A DNA stretch of 64,000 nt. Source: Streptomyces sp. NBC_00259. GTDB lineage: Bacteria; Actinomycetota; Actinomycetes; Streptomycetales; Streptomycetaceae. Shown one piece after another: positions 55,371 through 63,818 of this stretch. Position 1 is the stretch's first letter; each line of letters opens with the position of its first letter. The notes beneath the pieces are model-generated. The model made no database searches. It saw nothing but the letters and a program-made list of their open reading frames with translations, and was not told the DNA's origin. The position numbers were made by a program, and so were the translations under genes. Location: NCBI RefSeq assembly GCF_036181745.1, contig NZ_CP108080.1:6885501-6949500 (forward strand), in the 5' to 3' direction.

Positions 55371-55652
55371 TATCGCCCCGCCGTACGACTCGCTCGACGC
55401 GGCCGTGAAGCGACAGTTCGCGCACAGGCGGCCGCCAAGAAGCTCGTGCTGACCACGACCGTCACGGAGAGCGGTGTGGAACTGATCGAGGACGACCGGG
55501 CTCGTGTCCAGATCTTTGCCGATCAGAGCAACGCAAGTACCGCGTCGTTGGGCGGAACGACATACGCCGCCGCGATGTTCGCCGTGGACCTGACACGGAA
55601 GGGTGCGACGTGGCGGATCGCCGGTATCGAGACGTCTGGGGCGGGTACATGA
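55371..55652 (+). pseudogene. Remnant of a Mce-associated membrane protein
   Basis: The frame from about 55426 to 55652 reads as the C-terminal half of an Mce-associated (NTF2-like) protein: LTTTVTESGVELIEDDRA, VQIFADQSNAS and FAVDLTRKGATWRIAG. Just upstream, the matching Mce-associated pattern (PPYDSLDAAVKRQFA) continues in a different frame, so the gene has a frameshift near 55400-55425. The N-terminal membrane helix is not found. No mce operon is in the window. The remnant ends with TGA overlapping the ATG of the next gene as ATGA, so it may still be translated or serve as its leader. Confidence 0.6.
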
Positions 55653-56911
55653 GGCCGATCGGCGCACGGTTCGGCAGCCGCCGGATGCGGCGGGGTCTCG
55701 GCGGCACCGCCGCGGCCGTGGCCGCGATGGCGGCGCTCACCGCCTCGCAGGCCCCGGGCCTCACGGGCGAGGAGCCGGTGAAGGGCGAGAAGCCGCCCAC
55801 GGAGCCCACGAGTTGGGCCGGACCACCGCCCGACGACGACTCCTACCACACCGAACTCCCCCCGCTGGCCACACCCGTGCCGCCCGGCGGCCCCACCGGC
55901 CCGTCGACCGGCGCCGGTCCCGGCAGGCAGGCGGTATGGGGCCAGTCGGGCATCCCGGCGTCCGTCCTCGCCGCCTACCGGGCGGCGGAGCGGAGCGTCG
56001 CACGGACCGACCCCGGCTGCCGGCTGCCCTGGCAACTGCTCGCCGCGATCGGCAAGGTCGAGTCGGGCCAGGCGCGCGGCGGCCGTGTCGATGCCAAGGG
56101 CACCACGCTCTCCCCGATCCTGGGCCCCGTCCTCGACGGCGCCGGCTTCGCCCGGATCACCGACACCGACAACGGCGCGTACGACGGCGACACGACCTAT
56201 GACCGGGCCGTCGGCCCCATGCAGTTCATCCCCTCCACCTGGGCCAACTGGGGAGCGGACGGCAACGCCGACGGCAGGGCCGACCCCAACAACATCCATG
56301 ACGCCGCCCTCGCCGCCGGTCGCTACCTGTGCGCGGGGAACCGGAACCTGTCGGTGCGGGCGGATCTGGACCGGGCGGTGCTCAGCTACAACTACTCGCA
56401 GGAGTACCTGCGGACCGTGCTGGCCTGGCTGGAGTTCTACCGCAAGGGCGTGCACGAGGTTCCCGACGGCACCGGCGTGCTGCCCGCCAGCCCCGGAGCG
56501 GGCGGCAAGACCCCGGCGAAGCGTCCGGTCGGCGGGCGCGGCACCCCCGAACCCGGCTCGGGAGGCGACATCGTCATCGGTCCGCAGCCGTCGAGCCCCA
56601 CCGGCACGAAGCCGCTGCCCGGCCGGCCGCCGGTCCCGCCCGCTCCCACGCCCGGCGTACCCCCGGTGCCGACGCCGACGCCGACCCCGACCGCGTCCCC
56701 CACCCCCACACGGACACCGTCACCCGATCCGAGCCCCACTCCGTCCGATCCCGGCCCGACCCCGTCGGATCCCGCCCCCACCCCCTCGGACACGGCCTGC
56801 CCGAGCCCGAGTCCCACCCCGTCGCCCGACCCCTCGTCAGGCGAGTCGCCGTCGCCCGCGCCGACGCCGGGGGAGACCCCGGCGGACCCCTGCCCCTCGC
56901 CCACGGGCTGA
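55649..56911 (+). CDS. Lytic transglycosylase-like secreted protein
   Basis: The 420-residue exported enzyme should cut peptidoglycan. A signal peptide (RRMRRGLGGTAAAVAAMAAL) leads to a transglycosylase domain at about 95-270: the catalytic Glu is in IGKVESGQARGG, and AVGPMQFIPSTWANWG is the second family motif. The last 130 residues are a Pro/Thr/Ser-rich wall-spanning tail with PTPSDP repeats. ATG 55649 is preferred, overlapping the remnant's stop; an earlier GTG at 55610 has AAGGG upstream and would add 13 residues. Confidence 0.85.
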   Translation: MRPIGARFGSRRMRRGLGGTAAAVAAMAALTASQAPGLTGEEPVKGEKPPTEPTSWAGPPPDDDSYHTELPPLATPVPPGGPTGPSTGAGPGRQAVWGQSGIPASVLAAYRAAERSVARTDPGCRLPWQLLAAIGKVESGQARGGRVDAKGTTLSPILGPVLDGAGFARITDTDNGAYDGDTTYDRAVGPMQFIPSTWANWGADGNADGRADPNNIHDAALAAGRYLCAGNRNLSVRADLDRAVLSYNYSQEYLRTVLAWLEFYRKGVHEVPDGTGVLPASPGAGGKTPAKRPVGGRGTPEPGSGGDIVIGPQPSSPTGTKPLPGRPPVPPAPTPGVPPVPTPTPTPTASPTPTRTPSPDPSPTPSDPGPTPSDPAPTPSDTACPSPSPTPSPDPSSGESPSPAPTPGETPADPCPSPTG

Positions 56912-56933
56912 CCCGCCGCGGCCCGCCCGGATC

Positions 56934-58007
56934 TCACCCGGAAGGCCGCTCCGAGAGCACCTCCGACAGGTCGTAGCGCACCGGCTCCTCCAGCTGGGTG
57001 TACGTGCAGCTGTCGGGGGTGCGGTCGGGCCGCCACCGCCGGAACTGGGCGGTGTGCCGGAACCGGTCACCCTCCATGTGGTCGTACGCGACCTCCACCA
57101 CGCGCTCGGGCCGCAGCGCCACCCACGACAGGTCCTTCTTGCCGGACCAGCGGCTCGGCGCCCCCGGCAGCCGGGCCGACTCGTGCGCCTCCTCCTCGGC
57201 CCAGCGCGCCCAGGGATGCTCCGACACATCCGCGAGGCGCAGCGGCTCCAGCTCCGCCACCAGCTCCTCGCGGCGCTTCATCGAGAACGCGGCGCAGACG
57301 CCGACGTGCTGCAGGGCGCCCCCGGCGTCGTACAGACCGAGCAGCAGCGAACCGACGACCGGCCCGCTCTTGTGGAAGCGGAAGCCGGCGACGACGACAT
57401 CCGCGGTCCGCTCGTGCTTGATCTTGTACATCAGCCGGGCATCGGGCCGGTACGGCAGATCCAGCGGCTTGGCGATCACTCCGTCGAGCCCGGCACCCTC
57501 GTACCGCTCGAACCACTCCTGGGCCACGGCGGTGTCCGTCGTGGCCGGTGCCAGGTGCACCGGCGCGCGGGCCCCGCTCAGCGCCTCGGCCAGCACCGCG
57601 CGCCGCTCGGCCAGCGGCGTCTGAAGCAGAGCCTCGTCCCCGAGGGCCAGCAGGTCGAACGCGACGAAACTCGCCGGGGTCCGCTCGGCCAGCATCCGCA
57701 CCCGTGAGTCCGCCGGATGGATGCGTTCGGTGAGCCGGTCGAAGTCCAGCCGTCCCTCATGGGCGATCACGATCTCGCCGTCGACGACACAGCGCTCCGG
57801 CAGATTGTCGCGGAGGGAGACCACCAGCTCGGGGAAGTAGCGGGTGAGCGGCTTGCCGGTGCGGCTGCCGATCACCACCTCGTCACCGTCCCGGTGGACG
57901 ATGGCGCGAAAGCCGTCCCACTTGGCCTCGTACTGCATCCCGGGCGGGATCTTCGCCACGGACTTGGCGAGCATCGGTTTCACGGGCGGCATCACCGGCA
58001 GATCCAT
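56934..58007 (-). CDS. ATP-dependent DNA ligase (LigC-type)
   Basis: The 357-residue ligase has the nucleotidyl-transfer lysine in YEAKWDGFRA, VVDGEIV and VIAKPLDLPYRPD, with an OB-fold C-terminus ending VRYDLSEVL. It is the free ligase of actinomycete NHEJ, without the LigD polymerase and nuclease domains. It diverges over 52 bases from a gene for that polymerase domain, so the pair works together in end joining; Ku is not in the window. Confidence 0.9.
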   Translation of the reverse strand: MDLPVMPPVKPMLAKSVAKIPPGMQYEAKWDGFRAIVHRDGDEVVIGSRTGKPLTRYFPELVVSLRDNLPERCVVDGEIVIAHEGRLDFDRLTERIHPADSRVRMLAERTPASFVAFDLLALGDEALLQTPLAERRAVLAEALSGARAPVHLAPATTDTAVAQEWFERYEGAGLDGVIAKPLDLPYRPDARLMYKIKHERTADVVVAGFRFHKSGPVVGSLLLGLYDAGGALQHVGVCAAFSMKRREELVAELEPLRLADVSEHPWARWAEEEAHESARLPGAPSRWSGKKDLSWVALRPERVVEVAYDHMEGDRFRHTAQFRRWRPDRTPDSCTYTQLEEPVRYDLSEVLSERPSG

Positions 58008-58059
58008 ACGGCGATTGTCCGGTATGCGGGGAGTCCTGGCACGGCCTACGCTGACGGGC

Positions 58060-59082
58060 ATGGCCGCAGCGGTGGAACTCGAAGTGGGCGAGCGGACCGT
58101 ACGCGTGTCCAATCCCGACAAGGTGTACTTCCCCGAACGCGGCTACACCAAGATGGACATGGTCCAGTACTACCTCGCCGTCGGCGACGGCATCACCCGC
58201 GCCCTGCGCGACCGGCCCACCACCCTGGAGCGCTACCCCGACGGGGTGACCGGGGAGTCCTTCTTCCAGAAGCGCGCCCCCAAGTACCTTCCCGACTGGA
58301 TTCCCACCGCCCACATCACCTTCCCCAGCGGCCGGTCCGCGGACGAGATGTGCCCGACGGAACCCGCCGCCGTGCTGTGGGCCGCCAACCTCGGAGCCGT
58401 CACCTTCCACCCGTGGCCGGTCCGCCGCGACGACACCGACCACCCCGACGAACTGCGCATCGACCTCGACCCGCAGCCCGGCACCGACTACGCCGACGCC
58501 GTCCGGGCCGCCCACGAACTGCGCGCGGTCCTCGACGAGGCCGGTCTGCGCGGCTGGCCGAAGACCTCCGGCGGACGCGGCATCCACGTCTTCGTCCCCA
58601 TCGAGCCGCGCTGGACCTTCACCCAGGTCCGGCGCGCCGCGATCGCCTGCGGACGGCAGCTGGAGCGCCGGATGCCGGACCACGTCACCATCAAGTGGTG
58701 GAAGGAGGAGCGCGGCGAGCGGATCTTCGTCGACTACAACCAGACGGCCCGCGACCGCACGATCGCCTCCGCCTACTCCGTCCGGCCGCGCCCGCACGCA
58801 CCGGTCTCCGCGCCGCTGCGCTGGGAAGAGGTCGACGACGCCGTTCCGGAGGACTTCGACATCAAGTCGATGCCGGCCAGGTACGCCGAGGCCGGTGACG
58901 TCCACGCCGACATGGACGAGCACCGGTTCAGCCTGGAGAGCCTGCTGGAGCTCGCCCGCCGCGACGAGGCGGAGCACGGGCTCGGCGACCTTCCGTACCC
59001 GCCGGAGTACCCGAAGATGCCGGGCGAGCCGAAGCGGGTCCAGCCGAGCCGCGCGAAGAAGCCGAAGGACGAGTCCGCCTGA
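58060..59082 (+). CDS. LigD-type polymerase-domain protein (NHEJ primase-polymerase)
   Basis: The 340-residue archaeo-eukaryotic primase fold protein fills gaps and adds ribonucleotides at double-strand breaks. Motifs: LRIDLDPQPGTDY (catalytic Asp pair), WPKTSGGRGIHVFVPI and IKWWKEERGERIFVDYNQ. The N-terminus (RVSNPDKVYFPE) is the standard phosphate-binding front. It has a short basic tail. Its own start, ATG 58060, is in the gap shared with LigC. Confidence 0.92.
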   Translation: MAAAVELEVGERTVRVSNPDKVYFPERGYTKMDMVQYYLAVGDGITRALRDRPTTLERYPDGVTGESFFQKRAPKYLPDWIPTAHITFPSGRSADEMCPTEPAAVLWAANLGAVTFHPWPVRRDDTDHPDELRIDLDPQPGTDYADAVRAAHELRAVLDEAGLRGWPKTSGGRGIHVFVPIEPRWTFTQVRRAAIACGRQLERRMPDHVTIKWWKEERGERIFVDYNQTARDRTIASAYSVRPRPHAPVSAPLRWEEVDDAVPEDFDIKSMPARYAEAGDVHADMDEHRFSLESLLELARRDEAEHGLGDLPYPPEYPKMPGEPKRVQPSRAKKPKDESA

Positions 59083-59127
59083 CCGCTGTTCAGGGCCGCT
59101 GCTCAGGGCCGCTGTCCAGCGCGCCCT

Positions 59128-60072
59128 TCAGGACCGCATGCGTCCTCGGGAACGCCCCGGGCCGCGCACGTCCGCGAGATGGTCGGCCAGTGTACGGCGA
59201 GGAACCCACCCCTGAGCCAGCGCCCGGGTCACATCGAGGACGACCGTGTGCGCCAGCTGGTCCACCGCGTAGCGGCTCAGGACGGGCTCGCCCCGCCCGA
59301 GCCGGGCGACGGCCTCGGCCATGCGCGCCGCGGCGCGTGCGGCCCCCGGCGGCAGATGCCGGATCCGGGCGGTGACGCCGTGGGCGCGCAGGACCTCGCG
59401 TACGGCGGTGTCACGCGAATAGGGCGCGGGGTCGGCGATGTTGTACGCGCCCGGGGGCCAATGCGCCGCCGCCAGACAGGCGTCGGCGAGGTTCTCCACG
59501 GCGGTCAGGCTGAGCCGCACATCCGGTCCCGGCAGCAGGAGCGTGCCTGCCCGGACCCGGGACAGCAGCCGGGGGAGCAACTGGGTGTCACCGGGGCCGT
59601 AGACGGCACGCGGGCGCAGCACCACGGCACCGGCGTCCAGGGCGAGTGCCTCCCCCGCCGCCTTGCTGCGTCCGTAGGCGTTGAGGTGCCCGGCGCGCGG
59701 ATGGTCCTCGCGGACCAGGTCACGGACCGGGCGCGGATCGTAGACGCTGGCGCTGCTCACCCAGACCACGGGACGGGAGCCCGCCGCCCGGAGCAGCCGC
59801 GCGGTGCCCTCGACGTGGACCGCGTGCATCAGGGCCTCGGCCCGCGAACCGGGGGAGGGGTCGCCGACGGCGGCCGCGCAGTGCACGACGACGTCGGTGC
59901 CCGTCAGATCAGGGACCTCCCGGGCGGCGTCCCAGTACCGCGACTCCCCGCGCGGACCCGGCCTGCGGCCCACACACACGACCTGTGCGCCGAGGGCCGC
60001 GGCGGTCCGGGCGACCTGCCCGCCGCAGAAGCCCGAGGCGCCGGTGACGGCGATCCGCGGAGGTGCGGTCAT
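59128..60072 (-). CDS. OleD-like NAD(P)-dependent reductase
   Basis: The 314-residue extended SDR enzyme has the nucleotide loop VTGASGFCGG and the catalytic AYGRSK. In the setting here it fits OleD, which reduces the beta-keto acid from OleA to a beta-hydroxy acid. The last 20 residues are Arg/Gly-rich. It is the last gene of the cluster, and its ATG overlaps the P450 stop. A plain sugar epimerase is the main alternative, but the neighbour set favours OleD. Confidence 0.72.
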   Translation of the reverse strand: MTAPPRIAVTGASGFCGGQVARTAAALGAQVVCVGRRPGPRGESRYWDAAREVPDLTGTDVVVHCAAAVGDPSPGSRAEALMHAVHVEGTARLLRAAGSRPVVWVSSASVYDPRPVRDLVREDHPRAGHLNAYGRSKAAGEALALDAGAVVLRPRAVYGPGDTQLLPRLLSRVRAGTLLLPGPDVRLSLTAVENLADACLAAAHWPPGAYNIADPAPYSRDTAVREVLRAHGVTARIRHLPPGAARAAARMAEAVARLGRGEPVLSRYAVDQLAHTVVLDVTRALAQGWVPRRTLADHLADVRGPGRSRGRMRS

Positions 60073-61226
60073 CGGGAGGCCTCCGAGGGGGAGTGAGCGG
60101 CCGGGCCGCGGCGTACGGTCAGGGTCCGCCAGCCGGGCAGGGCCGCCCCGCGGTCGACGACGGCCCGGACGACGACGGGCCGGTACGGCGCCAGGGCCTC
60201 CAGCACGTCGGCCAGCAGGGTCCGTGCGAGCCGGGCCCCCGGACAGGTGTGCGGCCCGGCGCCGAAGACGAGACGGGCCAGTTCGGGCGCGGCAGGACGC
60301 AGGGCGTCGGGGGCGCCGTGATGGGCGTCGACGGCATGGCGGGCGATGAGCAGCAGCCGGTCACCCGCCCGAACGGGGCAGCCGCCGACCGTGCCGTCCG
60401 CCGCGGCGACCCGGGGCAGCAGCGGCGAGGCGACCGTGACGCGCAGCAACTCGTCGGTCAGCGGACCGCGCAGCACGTCGTCCGCGGCCTGTTCCCACAG
60501 TCCGGCGTCCGCGCACCAGGCGACGGCCCGCGGCACCGCCGCCACCGTCGTGTTCACGGCGGCGACCGCCACCATCGCCGGGAGTGCGTCGTCCCCGGTG
60601 CCGAGCAGTTCCCGCAGCCGGGCCGTGGACCGCGCCACCGCCGCCCGGGCTCCCCGGCGGCGCAGTCCCGGCAGCTCGCCGCGGACCGAGGCGGCGGCGA
60701 CATGCGCGGCGGCCTCGGCCACGGCGGCGGCCTCGGCCACGGCGGCGGGGGAGGCGGACGCAGCGGTGCCGAGCAGGGCGCGGACGACCGTGCCCGACAG
60801 CTCCCGGGTGAGCCCGACGAGGTCCACCTCGCCACCCGCGGCCAGCGGTTCGAGCCGCCGGGCGAGCAACGGCCGCCACGTCGTGCGCAGATGCTCCACC
60901 CCGTCCGTGCCGAGGCTCCCGGCCAGGTCCCGCCGTCCCGCACGGTGCCCGGTTCCTTCCTGGTCGAACAGGACGCCGCCGTCGCGGTGCCCCGTGGCAT
61001 CCAGCGCCGAGCGGGCCGCACCTCCCGTGGTTCCGGGCGCCGTCCGGTCCAGTGGCAGACGGGTGAGCACCTCTCGGTACGCCCCGGCGTCGTTGACCAG
61101 CAGCGTCCGTCCGATCCTCAGCACGGGCCGCCGCCGGGCGGCGGCGAGGAGGACGAACAGGACGGGGTGGCTGCGCACATAGACCCGGCGGTCCCGGCGC
61201 CGGGCCCGTGCGACGGACCCGCTCAC
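60069..61226 (-). CDS. Cytochrome P450
   Basis: The 385-residue enzyme has the heme loop FGAGPHTCPGARLAR and the ExxR motif DELLRV. The I-helix reads AVNTTVA and lacks the usual acid residue before Thr, which may change proton delivery. The GTG at 61226 overlaps the ligase stop as GTGA. Its place between OleC- and OleD-like genes suggests tailoring of the alkyl chain of a beta-lactone or olefin (inference). Confidence 0.85.
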   Translation of the reverse strand: MSGSVARARRRDRRVYVRSHPVLFVLLAAARRRPVLRIGRTLLVNDAGAYREVLTRLPLDRTAPGTTGGAARSALDATGHRDGGVLFDQEGTGHRAGRRDLAGSLGTDGVEHLRTTWRPLLARRLEPLAAGGEVDLVGLTRELSGTVVRALLGTAASASPAAVAEAAAVAEAAAHVAAASVRGELPGLRRRGARAAVARSTARLRELLGTGDDALPAMVAVAAVNTTVAAVPRAVAWCADAGLWEQAADDVLRGPLTDELLRVTVASPLLPRVAAADGTVGGCPVRAGDRLLLIARHAVDAHHGAPDALRPAAPELARLVFGAGPHTCPGARLARTLLADVLEALAPYRPVVVRAVVDRGAALPGWRTLTVRRGPAAHSPSEASR

Positions 61227-62707
61227 GCGTGCGCCCCGAGCCGTGCGCCGGTCAGCCGTGCGTCCGCGAGCCGCGCCGTCGCGGCCCGGTCCGGCTTGCG
61301 CGAGCGGCCGGACAGCGGCACGTCCGCGAACAGCAACGCGTCGGGCCGCGCCGAGCCCATCCGGCGCAGCGGCCCGGCGAGCGCGGCACGCAGCTGGCCC
61401 TCCGTGGCGCCCGCCGCCTTCTGCACCACGGCGACGAGCCGTTCGTCGCCGTCGCCCGCGGGAACGCCCACGAGTACGGCGAGTTCCACGCCCCGCACCT
61501 GCAACAGCGGCTCGTACAGGCCGGGGTAGATGTTCTCGGCCCGGCGCAGCACCATGTCCTTGCAGCGGCCCTCCAGGACGATACGGCCCTGCGCGTCCAG
61601 GTGCGCCCGGTCTCCGGTGCGCACCCACGGGTCGGGCTCCTCGCCGAGATAGCGGTGCCTGGCCGCGGGGCCGGTGAGCAGCAGTTCACCACCGGCGTCC
61701 CGCCTGGTGCCGACGCCCGGCAGCGGGGCGCCGACGAGATCGCCCTCGCCGTCGTACGCCGCCTTGGCGCGCGATTCGACCGCGGCGGCGGGGAAGAGTT
61801 CGGTGAGCGCGTACACGCCCCAGGCCTCGGCCGCGCCCGCGTCCCGTACGCGGCCCAGCAGCCCGCCGCTCGCGGGCGCCGACCCGGTCCACACCCGGCC
61901 CGTGAAGCGGGCGCCGGCCCGCAGCGCGTCCCGTAGCTGGGGTGGCGTCAGATAGGTGTCGCGGGGCCGCAGCCGGTGCAGCTGCCGGGCCAAGGCCCGC
62001 GGTGTACGCGCCGGGAGCGCGACCGGGGCGCCCTGCGCGAGCGAAGGAACGAGCACGAAGAACGTCCCCCCGAGCACGGGTTCGTCCGGGCGTGCGCGGA
62101 ACAGGGCCGAGACGTTGTCCATTCCGGCGGACAGGCTGGAGCGGCTGTGCACCACGGCCTTCGGGCTCGACGTGGTGCCGGACGTGAAGACGATGACGGC
62201 GTCGCCGTCGCCGTGGTCCACCGCCGGCACCCGGGCCCCGGCCGCCCCGAGCGCGGGCGCGCAGCCGGGGAGCCTGCGTCCGACGGTCACGACGGGACCG
62301 AGCGCGGCCAGGTCGGGCAGCGCCAGGCGGACCCGTCCGGCCAGGGGCCGGGCCCAGCCGGCGACGGCCTGTGCCGTGGCGTCCGCCAGCACGAGCGCGG
62401 GGCGCGCGAGGGCGAGCCGGGCGCGCAGCACGTCGGGTCCCGCGCCCGGATCGAGAACGGCGCCGCGCACCCCGAGCCGCCACAGGGCGAGCATGACGGC
62501 CAGCGCCCGCGGCCCGGGGCGTACGGCGACGCCCACGGTGTCCCCCGGGCGGAGCCCGCGCGCGTACAGCGAGGAGGCGTACGCGTCGGCGAGCCCCGCG
62601 AGTTCGCCCCGGGTGGCCCTCACCCGCAGCCGCCCGGTGGCGGTGGCACCGAGCACGGCAGGGCGCTCCGGCGTGGAACGCAGCGCATGGTCGAGTCGGT
62701 CGAGCAT
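61223..62707 (-). CDS. OleC-like adenylate-forming ligase
   Basis: The 494-residue ANL-superfamily enzyme has VIVFTSGTTSSPKAVVHS (P-loop), WGVYALTELFPAA, WVRTGDRAHLDAQGRIVLEGR and the C-terminal Lys region SRKPDRAATARL. It could be a beta-lactone synthetase (OleC), which closes a beta-hydroxy acid to a lactone with ATP, or an acyl-CoA ligase. The OleA- and OleD-like neighbours favour the former. ATG 62707 has AAGGGG upstream. It starts a coupled unit with P450 and reductase. Confidence 0.78.
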   Translation of the reverse strand: MLDRLDHALRSTPERPAVLGATATGRLRVRATRGELAGLADAYASSLYARGLRPGDTVGVAVRPGPRALAVMLALWRLGVRGAVLDPGAGPDVLRARLALARPALVLADATAQAVAGWARPLAGRVRLALPDLAALGPVVTVGRRLPGCAPALGAAGARVPAVDHGDGDAVIVFTSGTTSSPKAVVHSRSSLSAGMDNVSALFRARPDEPVLGGTFFVLVPSLAQGAPVALPARTPRALARQLHRLRPRDTYLTPPQLRDALRAGARFTGRVWTGSAPASGGLLGRVRDAGAAEAWGVYALTELFPAAAVESRAKAAYDGEGDLVGAPLPGVGTRRDAGGELLLTGPAARHRYLGEEPDPWVRTGDRAHLDAQGRIVLEGRCKDMVLRRAENIYPGLYEPLLQVRGVELAVLVGVPAGDGDERLVAVVQKAAGATEGQLRAALAGPLRRMGSARPDALLFADVPLSGRSRKPDRAATARLADARLTGARLGAHA

Positions 62708-63017
62708 CAGAGGCCCCTTCGGATGGGAGGTGTACGACGGAAAAACGCACCCGCGCCCCGGTCCGGTCGGGTCCGGTCGGGACCGGGCCGAGCCCGAGCC
62801 GGCTTCCGGCCCGGTCCGGGCGGGACGCCGAGCGCCGGTGGCGAGTCGGGAAGAGACGGGGTCGTCCGGCGCCGAGCCGGCCTCGGAGCGGACCGGACCG
62901 GGCCGAATGGCGAGCCTCGGATCGCCGTGTCGGCAGGCGCCTGTGTGCGTGGGGCGGGAGTGCGGGGCGGGCCACGCCGGAGCCGGACCCGGCGGCGAAC
63001 CAGACCCCCCGCACTGG
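62708..63017. other. Gene-free gap in the Ole-like cluster, 310 bp
   Basis: This gap separates the GT2 gene from the OleC-like gene on the same strand. It is full of CCGGTCCGG and GGACCGGG units that can fold on themselves and may slow or end transcription. No small gene was seen. Confidence 0.6.
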
Positions 63018-63818
63018 TCAGCGTGGGTCGTCGCCGCGGCCGGCGCTGCCGCGGTCCAGATACCAGCGGGCCGTGCCCCTGATGCCGTACGCCCTCAGGC
63101 GTCGAGTGGAGTTCTCCACGACCATGGCGCGTGAGTGGACGATCCGGTCCGTCCGCCTGCGCACCCGGTTGAGGAACAGCCGGTCGGTCGGCGAAGGACG
63201 GCGAGGCATGCCGCCGCAGGCCAGATACAGCTCGGCGGTGATGGCCATGTTGTTCCCGGCGTGCATGCGGTACGGCGCCAGGTAGCCGTTCCTGCGGGCA
63301 TGGGCGGGCCGGAGCCGGCCGAACAGGGCGGCGAGCCGCACCAGCACCGCGAAACCGGTCCGGCCCAGCGGACCGTGCTCGTCGCGCCGGGCCACGATCC
63401 GGCCGCACACCATCCGCGAACCGGGCCCCGGGGCCGGCGACGTCAGCGCGGCGCGGGCGGCGGCCGTCCAGCCGGCCCGCGGCAGACAGTCGGCGTCCGT
63501 GCGCGCCAGCAGTGCCGCGCCCCGCCCGATCGCGTACCGGAAGCCGGTGTCCACGGCGCAGCCCACGCCCTTCTCCGGCTCGACCAGCACCTCGACGGCG
63601 AAGGGCGCGCCTTCGGCGAAGTCCCGGGCGATGGCGCCGGTGCGGTCGGAGGAGCCGTTGTCCACCACGAGCAGGGTGAAGTCGCGGTCCCGCTGGGCGG
63701 CCAGGGCCCGTAGCGTTCCGGCGAGCCGCCTCTCCTCCTGGTGGGCGGGCACCACCACCCACATCGGACCGCCCCCGCCGCCACCGCCACCGCCACCGCC
63801 CCCGGCATCGCTCGTCAT
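63018..63818 (-). CDS. Family 2 glycosyltransferase with poly-Gly N-terminus
   Basis: The 266-residue GT2 enzyme begins with 12 glycines in a row, then MWVVVPAHQEERRL, VVDNGSSDRTGA and the metal-binding ARTDADCLP. The C-terminal part has no membrane helix. Its ATG overlaps the stop of the OleA-like gene. An internal Met at residue 19 could also start. It may decorate the cluster product or act on a carrier lipid. Confidence 0.83.
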   Translation of the reverse strand: MTSDAGGGGGGGGGGGGPMWVVVPAHQEERRLAGTLRALAAQRDRDFTLLVVDNGSSDRTGAIARDFAEGAPFAVEVLVEPEKGVGCAVDTGFRYAIGRGAALLARTDADCLPRAGWTAAARAALTSPAPGPGSRMVCGRIVARRDEHGPLGRTGFAVLVRLAALFGRLRPAHARRNGYLAPYRMHAGNNMAITAELYLACGGMPRRPSPTDRLFLNRVRRRTDRIVHSRAMVVENSTRRLRAYGIRGTARWYLDRGSAGRGDDPR

